DNA of 64,000 nt from Desulfarculaceae bacterium (GTDB lineage: Bacteria > Desulfobacterota > Desulfarculia > Desulfarculales > Desulfarculaceae). Made by a program: the position numbers and the translations under genes. The notes beneath the pieces were generated by a model. The model was not told where the DNA came from. It worked only from the letters and a program-made list of their open reading frames with translations, and searched no databases. Of the stretch, positions 25,325 to 33,360 are shown one piece after another. The stretch covers positions 1-64,000 of the forward strand of contig JAIPDO010000013.1 of the NCBI GenBank assembly GCA_021737645.1. Direction: 5' to 3'. Positions within the stretch are counted from its first letter, which is position 1, and each line of letters starts with the position of its first letter.

Positions 25325-26014
25325 TTAGTGGGCCTCTTCCAGGGAACCAGCGATGTAGAGCATGGTCAGCAGGCTGAAAATGAACGCCTGCACGAAGCTG
25401 GTGAAGATGGCCAAAAACATCATGGGCAACGGCGCGAAGAACATGCCGGCCAGCACGAACAGGATGGCCAGAACCAGGTCCTCGCCCAGCACGTTGCCGA
25501 ACAGACGGAAGGTGAGCGAGAGGATGCGGCTGAAGTGGCCGATCAGCTCGATGGGCAGCATCAGGGGGGCCAGCCACCAGATGGGGCCCATGAAGTGCTT
25601 TATGTAGCTGAAACCGTGGGATTTGATACCCACGAAGTTGTAGAAGAGAAACACCACCAGGGCCATGGACAGCGGGGTGTTGATGTTGCTGGTGGGCGAG
25701 AGCATGCCCGGCACCAGGCCGATCCAGTTCATGCACAGGATGTAGATGAACAAGGTGGCGATGAGCGGGTAGAAGGGCCGCCCGTGCTCGCCCATGACGT
25801 CGATGGCGAAGTCCTCGAAGCCGCCGACCAGCACCTCGAAGAAGTTCTGCCCGCCGGAGGGGATCATCTTAACCGAACCCACCGCCAACTTGGCCGCCAC
25901 CAGCAGGAACAGGATGATCAGCCAGGAGTAGACCACGTGGGGATAGTGGTGGACAAAGCCGCCCAGTCCCACAGAGTCAAACAACAGCCCCAGCAGCAAA
26001 AGCGGATGTTCCAT
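25325..26014 (-). CDS. atpB: ATP synthase F0 subunit a
   Basis: 229 aa, five to six membrane helices. The stator arginine is in LTFRLFGNVLGEDLVLAILF, and the NxxGLxP motif appears as MNWIGLVPGMLSPTSN. With subunit c it forms the ion half-channels. ATG 26014 is two bases after the atpI stop, with AAGGAGGCG inside the atpI end, so translation is coupled. The F1 genes and subunit b are not in the window, consistent with the split atp operons of related Desulfobacterota. Confidence 0.96.
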   Translation of the reverse strand: MEHPLLLLGLLFDSVGLGGFVHHYPHVVYSWLIILFLLVAAKLAVGSVKMIPSGGQNFFEVLVGGFEDFAIDVMGEHGRPFYPLIATLFIYILCMNWIGLVPGMLSPTSNINTPLSMALVVFLFYNFVGIKSHGFSYIKHFMGPIWWLAPLMLPIELIGHFSRILSLTFRLFGNVLGEDLVLAILFVLAGMFFAPLPMMFLAIFTSFVQAFIFSLLTMLYIAGSLEEAH

Positions 26015-26016
26015 GC

Positions 26017-26427
26017 TTAGAACGCCTCCTTACGAAGCTTGAGAGCCTGGCGCGCACCCCAGGCGATGATAGTCACCACCACGACCGAAAGGCCCACCAA
26101 CAGGCCCAGCGGCTCCACCAACCCCTGGCGCACCAGGAAAAACAGCACCACGGCGGTAGCGATGAACCGCAGGTAATACTTTGCCAAAACCTTGCCCAGC
26201 ACACTACCTTTTTCGCGCGGCAACAGGGCGCGGCAGATGGTGCGCTGCAAAATGCGGTAGTTGAGCAGGGCGATCAGCCCGCCCACCACCACGCTCAGGC
26301 CCGAGCGCCAGTCGGCGACGATGAAGGCCCCGGCGCTAAGGACGCCGAAAGTGACCAGGTTGGCCCACCACAGCCCCTTTATCAGGGCCGCTTCCGGGGT
26401 CTGCATGGTCAAGGGCTTGTGGGCCAT
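26017..26427 (-). CDS. atpI: ATP synthase subunit I (AtpI-like)
   Basis: 136 aa from the ATG at 26427, which overlaps the atpZ stop (TGATG). Four hydrophobic segments (LWWANLVTFGVLSAGAFIVA; LSVVVGGLIALLNYRIL; LRFIATAVVLFFLVRQGL; LLVGLSVVVVTIIAWGAR). AtpI aids assembly of the c-ring and precedes atpB in many operons. A longer frame to 26775 in the same phase lies over atpZ and has no coding support. Confidence 0.88.
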   Translation of the reverse strand: MAHKPLTMQTPEAALIKGLWWANLVTFGVLSAGAFIVADWRSGLSVVVGGLIALLNYRILQRTICRALLPREKGSVLGKVLAKYYLRFIATAVVLFFLVRQGLVEPLGLLVGLSVVVVTIIAWGARQALKLRKEAF

Positions 26428-26696
26428 CAATTCTTCCGTTTGTCCTCGGCCTGGTCGATGCGCTCCTGGGAGCGCTCGGTCCGTTTGTACAAAATGTACA
26501 CGTTGCGGAAACCAGCCACGATGCCCACCACCAGGCCTATGAAAAAGCCCCAGGGATGGGTGTCGAAGTACTTGTCGACCAGCCAACCCGCTCCCAGGCC
26601 CATGATCGTTGCCAAAACCATGGATATACCCATGGAGCTGGCACGAGCCAGGATAATCAGGTATTCGCGGGTCGTTTCGCTGATAAACCGGCCCAA
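26427..26696 (-). CDS. atpZ: AtpZ/AtpI-family small membrane protein
   Basis: 89 aa with two helices: ASSMGISMVLATIMGLGAGW and WGFFIGLVVGIVAGFRNVYI, joined by LVDKYFDTHPW, the pattern of the AtpZ (F0F1-ATPase subunit putative) family. It is thought to assist Mg or Ca supply or complex assembly with AtpI. First gene of the F0 operon; its promoter should lie between 26697 and about 26830, where no clean boxes are seen. Confidence 0.85.
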   Translation of the reverse strand: MGRFISETTREYLIILARASSMGISMVLATIMGLGAGWLVDKYFDTHPWGFFIGLVVGIVAGFRNVYILYKRTERSQERIDQAEDKRKN

Positions 26697-26988
26697 ACCG
26701 GTCTCCCGCCCTGCACGCCCCCAGGGGGCTGAGTTTAAATTTTTGCCGCCCTGGTGGAGAGTTACGCCTTTTCACTCCGGGCAGGGAAGCCCCTTTCCCG
26801 CAGCCTTTGGCGGTCAGAACTTGCTAACATGCATTCTCGGGGCAAGTCAACTCTTTTTTGTGCCACAAAGCGCAATCTCCCCCGGCGGGGCCGGCGAAAC
26901 CAAAGGTTTGTTTTTCATGCTGAGAAACTCTACTAAAAATGTTATAAATAAAGAGTACCTACAGTAATTGGATGAAGGAGAAGATTTA

Positions 26989-27759
26989 ATGCCACGCGTT
27001 CCTGCCCTGGTCCGCTTAGTGGCGCCGCTGTTGCTGGCCCTGCTTTTGCTGGCGCCCGTGGGCGCCGCCGCCTCTTCATTCACCTTTGGAGGGGACAACT
27101 ACTTCAAGGTGCAAAGCAAGGGCAAGGTGGACCCGTATCAGGCCCCGGTAACCGGCACCTCGCTGGGCAGCGGCGACCTGCTCATGAATTACTACGTAGG
27201 GTTGTTCAACTTCAATCTGTACGACGCCATAGGCACCAGCAAGCCCACCGTGGGGCAGACCTTCGATGGCCTGGATTACAGCATCTCCGATCAAAAATCG
27301 GTGTTGGACACCAACTTCTACGTGACCTCGGACTATTTCAGGAAGCAGGGGCCGGACAAGAGGCACGTGCCGGATTCCTGGGAAATGGCCGGCAGCCTGG
27401 TGATCACCTCGGTGAGCTTTGACAACGACTACCAGATCACCCTCAATGGTTATTTGAACAACCTGGCTTTCAACGACTCCACCGGTTCGGCCATTCTGCA
27501 AGATCTCCGGGGAAGCGACACGGTGGACTTCCTGCTCACCGTCAGCGCCAGCGACAAGACCTCGGGCAAGTTCATCCCGGTGCTCAGCTCCAAGAACAGC
27601 TCCACCTGGGCCGCTATGTCCGGCACCATCAGCGGCGGCAGCGGCCCCACTCCCGTGGGGGGAGCCCCGGAGCCGGCCACCTTGCTCCTAATGGCAGGGC
27701 CCCTGGCCGGGATGGCCGCCTGGCGCAGACGCCGCCGCAAGAAGGCCGCCCGGGCCTGA
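26989..27759 (+). CDS. PEP-CTERM sorting domain protein
   Basis: 256 aa from ATG 26989 (AAGGAG eleven bases upstream). Signal peptide LVAPLLLALLLLAPVGAAAS, a beta-rich low-cysteine body, then a PEP-CTERM tail: GGAPEPATLLLMAGPLAGM followed by AWRRRRRKKAARA (PEP motif, hydrophobic helix, arginine cluster). Such proteins are processed by exosortase and exported to the surface or extracellular matrix. No exosortase is in the window. Has its own terminator at 27784; the upstream region 26697-26988 has no other feature I can name. Confidence 0.85.
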   Translation: MPRVPALVRLVAPLLLALLLLAPVGAAASSFTFGGDNYFKVQSKGKVDPYQAPVTGTSLGSGDLLMNYYVGLFNFNLYDAIGTSKPTVGQTFDGLDYSISDQKSVLDTNFYVTSDYFRKQGPDKRHVPDSWEMAGSLVITSVSFDNDYQITLNGYLNNLAFNDSTGSAILQDLRGSDTVDFLLTVSASDKTSGKFIPVLSSKNSSTWAAMSGTISGGSGPTPVGGAPEPATLLLMAGPLAGMAAWRRRRRKKAARA

Positions 27760-27783
27760 GCCTCTCCACCAAGCCGACATCCC

Positions 27784-27812
27784 AGCCCCCGCCCTCCGGC
27801 GGGGGCTTTTTC
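27784..27812 (+). terminator. Intrinsic terminator after the PEP-CTERM gene
   Basis: AGCCCCCGCC (27784-27793) pairs with GGCGGGGGCT (27798-27807), loop CTCC, then TTTTTC. Confidence 0.9.
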
Positions 27813-27905
27813 ATGGCCCTTGCAGTCCAGGGCCCGGCAATGGACAATGGGGGCCATGAACCATGGGGCCGCCCGGCACGCCGGGCGGGAATGGCCGAGG
27901 CGAAT

Positions 27906-28505
27906 ATGCGAAGCAAAAACATTTTAAGGGCCCTGACCCTGCTGCTGCTGGCGCTAACCCTGGGGATGGGGGCCGCCTGGCCCGCGGCCGCCGAGCCCAC
28001 CCCGGAGGCCCTGGAGCTGGCCCGGCGGCTGGTGCGGCTCAAGCCGCTGGACTACAGGACCATCGCCCAGATCATGGAGATCGACTGCCTGCAGGGCATG
28101 GCCGGCAGCAAGATGGGCCGCCGCCTGGACCTGGATGAGACTAAAAAGTATTGCCAGGTGGTGGGCGATGTGTTTTGGTTCCAGATCAAGGATCAGGTCA
28201 ACGAGGCCATGGCCCAGTCCTATGCCCACTACCTGACCCAGCGGGAGCTGGAGGTGATCATCGAGGGTCTGATCGCCGAGCGCCGGGGACGGGCCTCCAA
28301 GTACCCGCCCCAGGAAACCAAGACCGTGGTGGGCCAGCTTCGCCGGGTGGACCCTGGCATCAAGGCCGAGACGTCTTGGCAAATCAAGCAGATCACCCGC
28401 CGCTGGCAGGAAAGATTCGCCCTGGACTCCTATTTCAAGAAACAGTTCCGTGAACAGGTTCTGGAGAAGTTGCCCTGGAAGATCCGCAGCAAACTGGCCT
28501 ACTAG
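27906..28505 (+). CDS. Secreted helical protein, unknown
   Basis: 199 aa from ATG 27906, chosen because a signal peptide follows at once (RSKNILRALTLLLLALTLGM, cleavage near AAA). Mature part is helical and charged: PEALELARRLVRLKPLDYRT, then YAHYLTQRELEVIIEGLIAE, and WQERFALDSYFKKQFREQVL. This resembles DUF2059-type periplasmic proteins only vaguely. Fourteen bases upstream of the GDSL hydrolase gene and probably co-transcribed. An in-frame ATG at 27891 is an alternative. Confidence 0.65.
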   Translation: MRSKNILRALTLLLLALTLGMGAAWPAAAEPTPEALELARRLVRLKPLDYRTIAQIMEIDCLQGMAGSKMGRRLDLDETKKYCQVVGDVFWFQIKDQVNEAMAQSYAHYLTQRELEVIIEGLIAERRGRASKYPPQETKTVVGQLRRVDPGIKAETSWQIKQITRRWQERFALDSYFKKQFREQVLEKLPWKIRSKLAY

Positions 28506-28519
28506 ACTCCGACGGCTCC

Positions 28520-29251
28520 ATGGACGCCAGGCGCACGGGCCTGGGCCTGGCCGGTGGGTTGGTGGCCTTGGGCCTGTCGCCGCTCATGCTGGCCCAGGGC
28601 CTGTATGTCCGACGCACCGTGCCCACCCTTCCCGAACCCGAGGGGCCGCGCCAGGGCGAGCTGGGCCAAGGCCCGGAGCTCAGGGTGCTCATAGTGGGCG
28701 ACTCCTCGGCCGCCGGGGTGGGGGCCGAATACCAGGAGCAGGCCCTTAGCGGACGCCTGGCCGAGGCTCTGGCCCGCGACTTCCGAGTGAGCTGGCTCTT
28801 GGTTGCCCAGAGCGGGTTCACCACCCAGGAGGTGATTGATCACCTGCAAGTGGTCACCCCCCAGGTCTGGGACGTGGCCCTGAGCGTCACCGGGGTCAAC
28901 GACGCCACCTCTGGCTGCCGCCCCAAGGCTTTTCTCGCCCGGCAAAAGCGCCTGGTGACGCTGCTGCGCCACCGCTTCCAAGTAAAGCGGGTGGTGCTCT
29001 CGGGCCTGCCGCCCATGCACCGCTTCCCCTCACTGCCCCAGCCCCTGCGCTGGTACCTGGGCGCCCGGGCCCAGGCCCTGGACGCCGCCCTGGAGCGCTG
29101 GGCCGGGCTGCAACCGGTGTGCGACTACCTGCCCCTCAATTTCGATATGGACGTGGAAGACATGGCCGACGACGGCTTCCACCCCGGCCCCAAGGTCTAC
29201 GAGCAGTGGGGACAGGCCGTGGCCGAGGTTATCAAGGCCAAGATGGCCTAA
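28520..29251 (+). CDS. SGNH/GDSL-family hydrolase
   Basis: 243 aa. N-terminal membrane or signal anchor (GLGLAGGLVALGLSPLMLAQ). SGNH blocks: block I LIVGDSSAAGVGAE with nucleophile Ser, block II around SGFTTQ, block III VTGVNDATSG (Asn), block V DGFHPGPKVYEQW (Asp and His). These are ester or acyl hydrolases (thioesterase, lysophospholipase, arylesterase, deacetylase). The substrate is not readable. It likely works in the periplasm anchored to the inner membrane. Co-directional with the upstream 199 aa gene. Confidence 0.87.
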   Translation: MDARRTGLGLAGGLVALGLSPLMLAQGLYVRRTVPTLPEPEGPRQGELGQGPELRVLIVGDSSAAGVGAEYQEQALSGRLAEALARDFRVSWLLVAQSGFTTQEVIDHLQVVTPQVWDVALSVTGVNDATSGCRPKAFLARQKRLVTLLRHRFQVKRVVLSGLPPMHRFPSLPQPLRWYLGARAQALDAALERWAGLQPVCDYLPLNFDMDVEDMADDGFHPGPKVYEQWGQAVAEVIKAKMA

Positions 29252-29296
29252 CGCCCCGTTAAGCCAGACCGTTCCGCCATCACAATTCTAACAATT

Positions 29297-29370
29297 GCGT
29301 AGGTTGGTTAGAGGGCGCAGCCCGAAACCCAACGATTCATTAAGGGATGTTGGGTTTCGCTTCGCTAATG
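29297..29370. repeat. Repeat family B, two facing copies
   Basis: CGTAGGTTGGTTAGAGGGCG-CAGCCCGAAACCCAACG followed by an inverted TTGGGTTTCGCTTCGCTAA (29350-29368). They flank the left side of family C copy 3. The gene-free stretch 29252-29761 is almost wholly repeat. Confidence 0.6.
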
Positions 29371-29421
29371 CTGGACAGGTTGGCGGTGGGCGGGGCCTAC
29401 CCTTTCAGCAAATAGCGATTT

Positions 29422-29620
29422 GTCATTGCGAGGAGCGGCGGAGGGGGAGGTTGGTAAGGAAAAGGCGGCTCTCCCGCCGCGACGTGGCAAACTTCCGTTT
29501 CCCTCGTCATGCCTTTGCATAAGGACCATCCCAACCGCCCCCCACGCCCCAACCTCTCCCGCCTGGGGTAAAGCGAAGATCGCCACGTCGCATCTCTACC
29601 GAGATGCTCCTCGCGATGAC
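29422..29620. repeat. MITE-like repeat family C, copy 3
   Basis: 199 bp from GTCATTGCGAGGAGCGGC to TGCTCCTCGCGATGAC, same orientation as copy 1. Contains the internal GTTTCCCTCGTCATGCCTTT and GCCACGTCGCATCTCTACC blocks. Confidence 0.75.
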
Positions 29621-29650
29621 GGCTATCGTTGGATTGGCCTAATCCGGAAT

Positions 29651-29715
29651 CGTGTAGGTTGGTTTGAGGGCATAGCCCGAAGCCCAACAATTCCCTAAAC
29701 GATGTTGTGTTTGGT
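29651..29715. repeat. Repeat family B, divergent copy before an AT-rich gene
   Basis: GTAGGTTGGTTTGAGGGCAT-AGCCCGAAGCCCAACAATTC, then GATGTTGTGTTTGGTATTG, which mirrors the arrangement at 29297-29370. The AT-rich gene starts about fifty bases later. Confidence 0.5.
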
Positions 29716-29761
29716 ATTGTTTAACCTAGCCAATACCACTTTAGGCTATAGGGGCATAATA

Positions 29762-30505
29762 ATGAATTTTTTGGAGTATCTCGGAACAGAAGAACAAAAT
29801 ATGTTGACGAGTCTTATCAATTTCAAGGCTGATTTCGATTTATTCTATGAGTTAGATGGTATTTATCAAGCTCCAATAAGTAGCTTTCTAGGCACAGAGG
29901 GCGAAGAGTTGGTGCCTACATTGTACTTATTTGTCCATTTCCATTTATATTTCACTACCTCTTGCCTGTTGCGCTCTCACTTATCAGAAGCGTTGGTTTC
30001 CTTAAGAAAGGCAATTGACGCAGGTTTAACTGCTTACGCTATATTACTTGATCCAGGTAAGGCCGAAGCTTATGTAAATAGGGACAAATTTTTTTTGCAC
30101 ATCAAGGCCAATGTGCAAACTGCGATAACAAAGGATGCTGCTGCTTACCCACTAGCACAAAATTTAATACAAATACATGATATGTGCAGCCAATATGGCT
30201 CTCACTCAGACGTAGACTCTTTTTTACACAGGCTAGAAACAAAGGGTGAAGACAGTAGTGATAGGTATGAGTTGTTTTTACATTATTTTCAATTCCCCAA
30301 AGGCGGATCAGAAGAATATCGGTTTTATTTCTTGTCCGTCCTGCAGGCGTTTTTATTGATTTTTCTCATTTTTAAGATTTTCTTCAGTCAAAAACTGCGA
30401 ATTATTGATCCTGTATGGGAACAGCGGATAGCCAAACTTGGCACCTACCTTGATCGTGAAAGGCAGCAGGCATACGAAAAGTTCACCAAATCTACTGATG
30501 ATTAA
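29762..30505 (+). CDS. AT-rich orphan gene, possible HEPN-like helical protein
   Basis: 247 aa from ATG 29762. Strongly AT-rich with different codon use from neighbours, like the SIR2-PIN gene. Predicted almost all helical; the segment CLLRSHLSEALVSLRKAIDA-GLTAYAIL resembles the central helix of HEPN-type or DUF5677-type proteins, and a hydrophobic segment (FLSVLQAFLLIFLIFKIFF) may span the membrane. Flanked by repeats upstream and a C-run and the trp leader downstream. No catalytic motif is certain. It may be a lone cargo or defence gene; this is inference. Confidence 0.6.
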   Translation: MNFLEYLGTEEQNMLTSLINFKADFDLFYELDGIYQAPISSFLGTEGEELVPTLYLFVHFHLYFTTSCLLRSHLSEALVSLRKAIDAGLTAYAILLDPGKAEAYVNRDKFFLHIKANVQTAITKDAAAYPLAQNLIQIHDMCSQYGSHSDVDSFLHRLETKGEDSSDRYELFLHYFQFPKGGSEEYRFYFLSVLQAFLLIFLIFKIFFSQKLRIIDPVWEQRIAKLGTYLDRERQQAYEKFTKSTDD

Positions 30506-30514
30506 TTGATTACT

Positions 30515-30555
30515 GGCGTTACCCCCCCCAATCCCCCACCCCCCCCCTCCCTACA
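30515..30555. other. C-rich tract after the AT-rich orphan gene
   Basis: Runs of seven to nine C (ACCCCCCCCAATCCCCCACC) just before the trp promoter; similar in character to the tract at 23980-24120. Confidence 0.5.
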
Positions 30556-30563
30556 TTTTTGTG

Positions 30564-30600
30564 TTGACACTCCCGCCTGGGCGCTGGTATACGGTATACA
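30564..30600 (+). promoter_or_regulatory. Promoter and possible operator of the trpB2 leader
   Basis: TTGACA at 30564-30569, then 17-18 bases, then GTATAC/TATACG at 30587-30593. The -10 is overlapped by a direct and palindromic repeat GGTATAC-GGTATAC (30586-30599), which could be an operator. The transcription start would be near 30600, eighteen bases before the leader peptide. Confidence 0.6.
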
Positions 30601-30617
30601 ATCTTTAGGAGCGTAGC

Positions 30618-30698
30618 ATGCATAAGACTCACCCCGGCCTCATGAATCTAGCTTGGTGGCGCTGGCAGCCGCCGGGTAGGGGTGGGTCCGCGCTCTGA
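30618..30698 (+). CDS. Trp leader peptide (26 aa, Trp-Trp-Arg-Trp)
   Basis: Small frame with AGGAG at 30607-30611, six bases before ATG 30618; stop TGA at 30696-30698. It encodes three tryptophans in four codons, TGG TGG CGC TGG at 30654-30665 (AWWRWQPP), the hallmark of a trp attenuation peptide. Starvation for Trp-tRNA would stall the ribosome at these codons. It lies 105 bases before the trpB2 start. Frame is too short for ordinary gene calling but the codon pattern, ribosome site and downstream terminator agree. Confidence 0.88.
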   Translation: MHKTHPGLMNLAWWRWQPPGRGGSAL

Positions 30699-30750
30699 AG
30701 CACACAGCTTGCAGCCGCGCCGCGGGCCCCAGGGCCCGCGGCTCTTTTTA
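30684..30750 (+). promoter_or_regulatory. Transcription attenuator: antiterminator and terminator
   Basis: Terminator: GCCGCGGGCC (30719-30728) pairs with GGCCCGCGGC (30733-30742), loop CCAG, then TCTTTTTA. Antiterminator: GGGTCCGCG (30684-30692) can pair with CGCGGGCCC (30721-30729), with one G-U pair, which removes the 5' arm of the terminator. Segment 30684-30692 lies in the last codons of the leader peptide, so a ribosome finishing the peptide covers it and allows termination, while one stalled on the Trp codons leaves it free. Confidence 0.85.
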
Positions 30751-30802
30751 GGCCAAGATTTCACGGTAATAGATAGCCCATTAAGCAAGGAGAGACTTAA
30801 TC

Positions 30803-32170
30803 ATGGAGCAGGTCAAGGTTCTTCTCAACGAGAGCGAGATGCCGCGCCAGTGGTACAACGTCCAGGCGGACTTGCCCACGCCCCTGGCCCCGCCCTTCCA
30901 CCCGGCCACCATGGAGATCGCCACCCCGGAGCAGATGAACGTCATCTTCCCCATGTCGCTGCTGGAGCAGGAGATGAGCCCCCAGGACTACTGGGACATC
31001 CCCGACGAGGTGATGCAGGTCTTGGCTCTCTGGCGCCCCACCCCCTTGCAGCGGGCCATCCGTTTGGAAAAGGCCCTGGGCACCCCGGCGCGCATCTACT
31101 TTAAGAACGAGTCGGTGTCCCCGGCGGGCTCCCACAAGCCCAACACCGCCGTGGCCCAGGCCTACTACAACAAACAGGCGGGCATCAAGCGCATCGCCAC
31201 CGAGACCGGCGCCGGCCAGTGGGGCAGCGCCATGAGCCTGGCCTGCGGTATGTTCGGCCTGGACTGCACCGTGTACATGGTGCGGGTGAGCTTCGACCAA
31301 AAGCCCTACCGCAAGTCCATCATCAACACCTGGGGCGCCGAGATCTTCGCCAGCCCCAGCGAGCAGACCAACTCCGGGCGCGCCGCCCTGGCCGAAAACC
31401 CGGACCACCCCGGCTCCCTGGGCCTGGCTATTTCCGAGGCGGTGGAAGACGCGGCCATGCGCGACGACACCAACTACGCCTTGGGCTCGGTGCTCAACCA
31501 TGTGTGCCTGCACCAGACCATCATCGGCGAGGAAGCCATCCGCCAGATGAACAAGATCGGCGAGAAGCCCGATGTGGTCATCGGCTGCATCGGCGGCGGC
31601 TCCAACTTCGCGGGCATCTCCTTCCCCTACGTGCGCGAAAAGATCAAGGGCATGGACGTACGCATCCTGGCGGTGGAGCCCGCCTCCTGCCCCACGGTGA
31701 CCAAGGGCACCTACGCCTACGACTACGGCGACACCGCCCACTTGGCCCCCATCGTGCTGATGCACACCCTGGGTCACACCTTCGTGCCCCCGGGCATCCA
31801 CGCGGGCGGCCTGCGCTACCACGGCATGAGCCCGCTGGTCAGCCGCCTGGCCGAGGACAAGCTCATCGAGGCCATCGCGGTGCCCCAGCTGGAGTGCTTC
31901 GAGGCGGGCCTGCTGTTCGCGCGCACCGAGGGCATCGTGCCCGCGCCGGAGTCCACCCACGCCATCCGCGGCGCGGTGATCGAGGCCATGAAGGCCAAAG
32001 AAGAGGGCAAGGAGCGGGTGATCCTGTTCAACCTGTCGGGCCACGGCCACTTTGACATGAGCGCCTACGACGCCTACCTGGCCGGTCAGTTGGACAACTA
32101 CGAATATCCCCAGGCCATGGTGGACGAGGCCCTTAGCAAGCTGCCCAAGGTGACTCTGCCGGAAATGTAG
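30803..32170 (+). CDS. trpB2: Tryptophan synthase beta chain, TrpB2 type
   Basis: 455 aa with the long N-terminal segment of TrpB2 ([28 protein letters not shown]). PLP lysine is Lys112 in [15 protein letters not shown]; glycine-rich phosphate loop [21 protein letters not shown] and HAGGLRYHG follow. Condenses indole with serine to tryptophan; some TrpB2 use phosphoserine. No trpA, trpC, trpD or trpE is nearby, so this gene is an orphan, but it has the trp leader and attenuator just upstream. RBS AAGGAGA before ATG 30803. Terminator at 32233. Confidence 0.96.
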   Translation: MEQVKVLLNESEMPRQWYNVQADLPTPLAPPFHPATMEIATPEQMNVIFPMSLLEQEMSPQDYWDIPDEVMQVLALWRPTPLQRAIRLEKALGTPARIYFKNESVSPAGSHKPNTAVAQAYYNKQAGIKRIATETGAGQWGSAMSLACGMFGLDCTVYMVRVSFDQKPYRKSIINTWGAEIFASPSEQTNSGRAALAENPDHPGSLGLAISEAVEDAAMRDDTNYALGSVLNHVCLHQTIIGEEAIRQMNKIGEKPDVVIGCIGGGSNFAGISFPYVREKIKGMDVRILAVEPASCPTVTKGTYAYDYGDTAHLAPIVLMHTLGHTFVPPGIHAGGLRYHGMSPLVSRLAEDKLIEAIAVPQLECFEAGLLFARTEGIVPAPESTHAIRGAVIEAMKAKEEGKERVILFNLSGHGHFDMSAYDAYLAGQLDNYEYPQAMVDEALSKLPKVTLPEM

Positions 32171-32232
32171 TTCGCCGATACGGGGCTCTGCCTGCCCCGC
32201 GGCGTTTGGTTCTGTGTTCCTCCGCGTAGGGT

Positions 32233-32268
32233 GGGGCCTCCGGTATGAGCCGGAGGCCCCCTTTTTTC
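32233..32268 (+). terminator. Intrinsic terminator after trpB2
   Basis: GGGGCCTCCGG (32233-32243) pairs with CCGGAGGCCCC (32250-32260), loop TATGAG, followed by CTTTTTTC. Confidence 0.95.
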
Positions 32269-32418
32269 GCTGGAGACGCGCGGTGGATCGAGTTTGGTAT
32301 AAGTAGAGCTAAAATGGTTGCAGTGAGGGGGGTATCAGGGATAGTAATGAACACCATAAAAAAATATAGCTGTCGCCTGTAGTGATGTTCTTGGCGCCTT
32401 GGACCAGCGGGGAGGCAT

Positions 32419-33360
32419 ATGAGCAATTGGGAGGGAGAGCAATTGATGGCCGGCCAATACTTTATCGACAAGTTGGTGGAATTGTGTCCCGACGGCATCA
32501 TCGGGGTCAATCGCGAAGGCACCGTCATCATCTTCAACGAGGCCGCTGAAAGGCTATTCAAGCGTGATGACCAGGATGTGCTGGGCAAGCTGCACATCAC
32601 CGACATCTACCAACCGCCCGATGTGGCCCGTCAGATCAAAAAACTGCTCTACGACCAGCAACACGGCGGCGAGGGGCGTCTGGACGAAGTCGAGGTGGAG
32701 GTGGTCAACGCGGCGGGTGATACCGTGCCCATCCGGCTCTCAGCCGCCCTACTGGTGGAAAACGGCGAGGAGGTTGGCAGCGTCGGCTTTTTCCACGACC
32801 TCACCGCCCGCAAGGAGCTGGAGGATGAGCTGCTGCGCCGCTCCATCACCGACAGTCTCACCGGGCTGTCCAACCGCCGCCACTTTCACGATATCCTTAG
32901 CAATGAGGCCCAGCGCAGCCAGAGATACGGCCGGCCCCTGACCCTGGCCATGATGGATCTGGACGGCTTCAAACCCTTCAACGACACCTACGGCCACCAT
33001 GAGGGCGACAACATCCTGCGCCTGCTCAGCGACACCATGCGCGGTAGTTTGCGGAATCTGGACCACGCCTTCCGCGTGGGCGGGGACGAGTTCGCTTTCG
33101 TGCTGGTGGAAACCGACCTGGAGCAGGGGATAATGGCGGCGGAGCGCTTCCGCCAGGCCTTCAACAAGGCTTGGCCCTCCAAGATGGGCTACCTGGGCAC
33201 CAAGCTGCGCCCGGTCACCCTGAGTGTGGGCCTGGCCCAGCTCGGCGACGGGGAAAAGCCCGACAAGCTGACCATGCGGGCCGACCTGGCCATGTACGAA
33301 GCCAAAAAAGACGGCGGCGACCGCGCGGTAAAGGCCCGGACGCAGATAAAGCAGGACTAG
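32419..33360 (+). CDS. PAS-GGDEF diguanylate cyclase
   Basis: 313 aa, ATG 32419 with GGGGAGG upstream. N-terminal PAS (ELCPDGIIGVNREGTVIIFN then GSVGFFHDLTARK), short coiled linker, then GGDEF domain: SITDSLTGLSNRRHFHD, LAMMDLDGFKPFNDTYGH, active GGDEF intact in FRVGGDEFAFVLV. The product-inhibition I-site RxxD is present (RNLD five residues before GGDEF). It makes c-di-GMP in response to a signal sensed by PAS; no membrane segment, so cytoplasmic. Its stop codon abuts that of the convergent 33361 gene with no terminator between. Confidence 0.95.
   Translation: MSNWEGEQLMAGQYFIDKLVELCPDGIIGVNREGTVIIFNEAAERLFKRDDQDVLGKLHITDIYQPPDVARQIKKLLYDQQHGGEGRLDEVEVEVVNAAGDTVPIRLSAALLVENGEEVGSVGFFHDLTARKELEDELLRRSITDSLTGLSNRRHFHDILSNEAQRSQRYGRPLTLAMMDLDGFKPFNDTYGHHEGDNILRLLSDTMRGSLRNLDHAFRVGGDEFAFVLVETDLEQGIMAAERFRQAFNKAWPSKMGYLGTKLRPVTLSVGLAQLGDGEKPDKLTMRADLAMYEAKKDGGDRAVKARTQIKQD

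Noticed and set aside
26428..26775. N-terminal extension of the atpI frame
   Set aside because: It lies over atpZ in another frame and lacks coding character; the ATG at 26427 overlaps the atpZ stop as expected.
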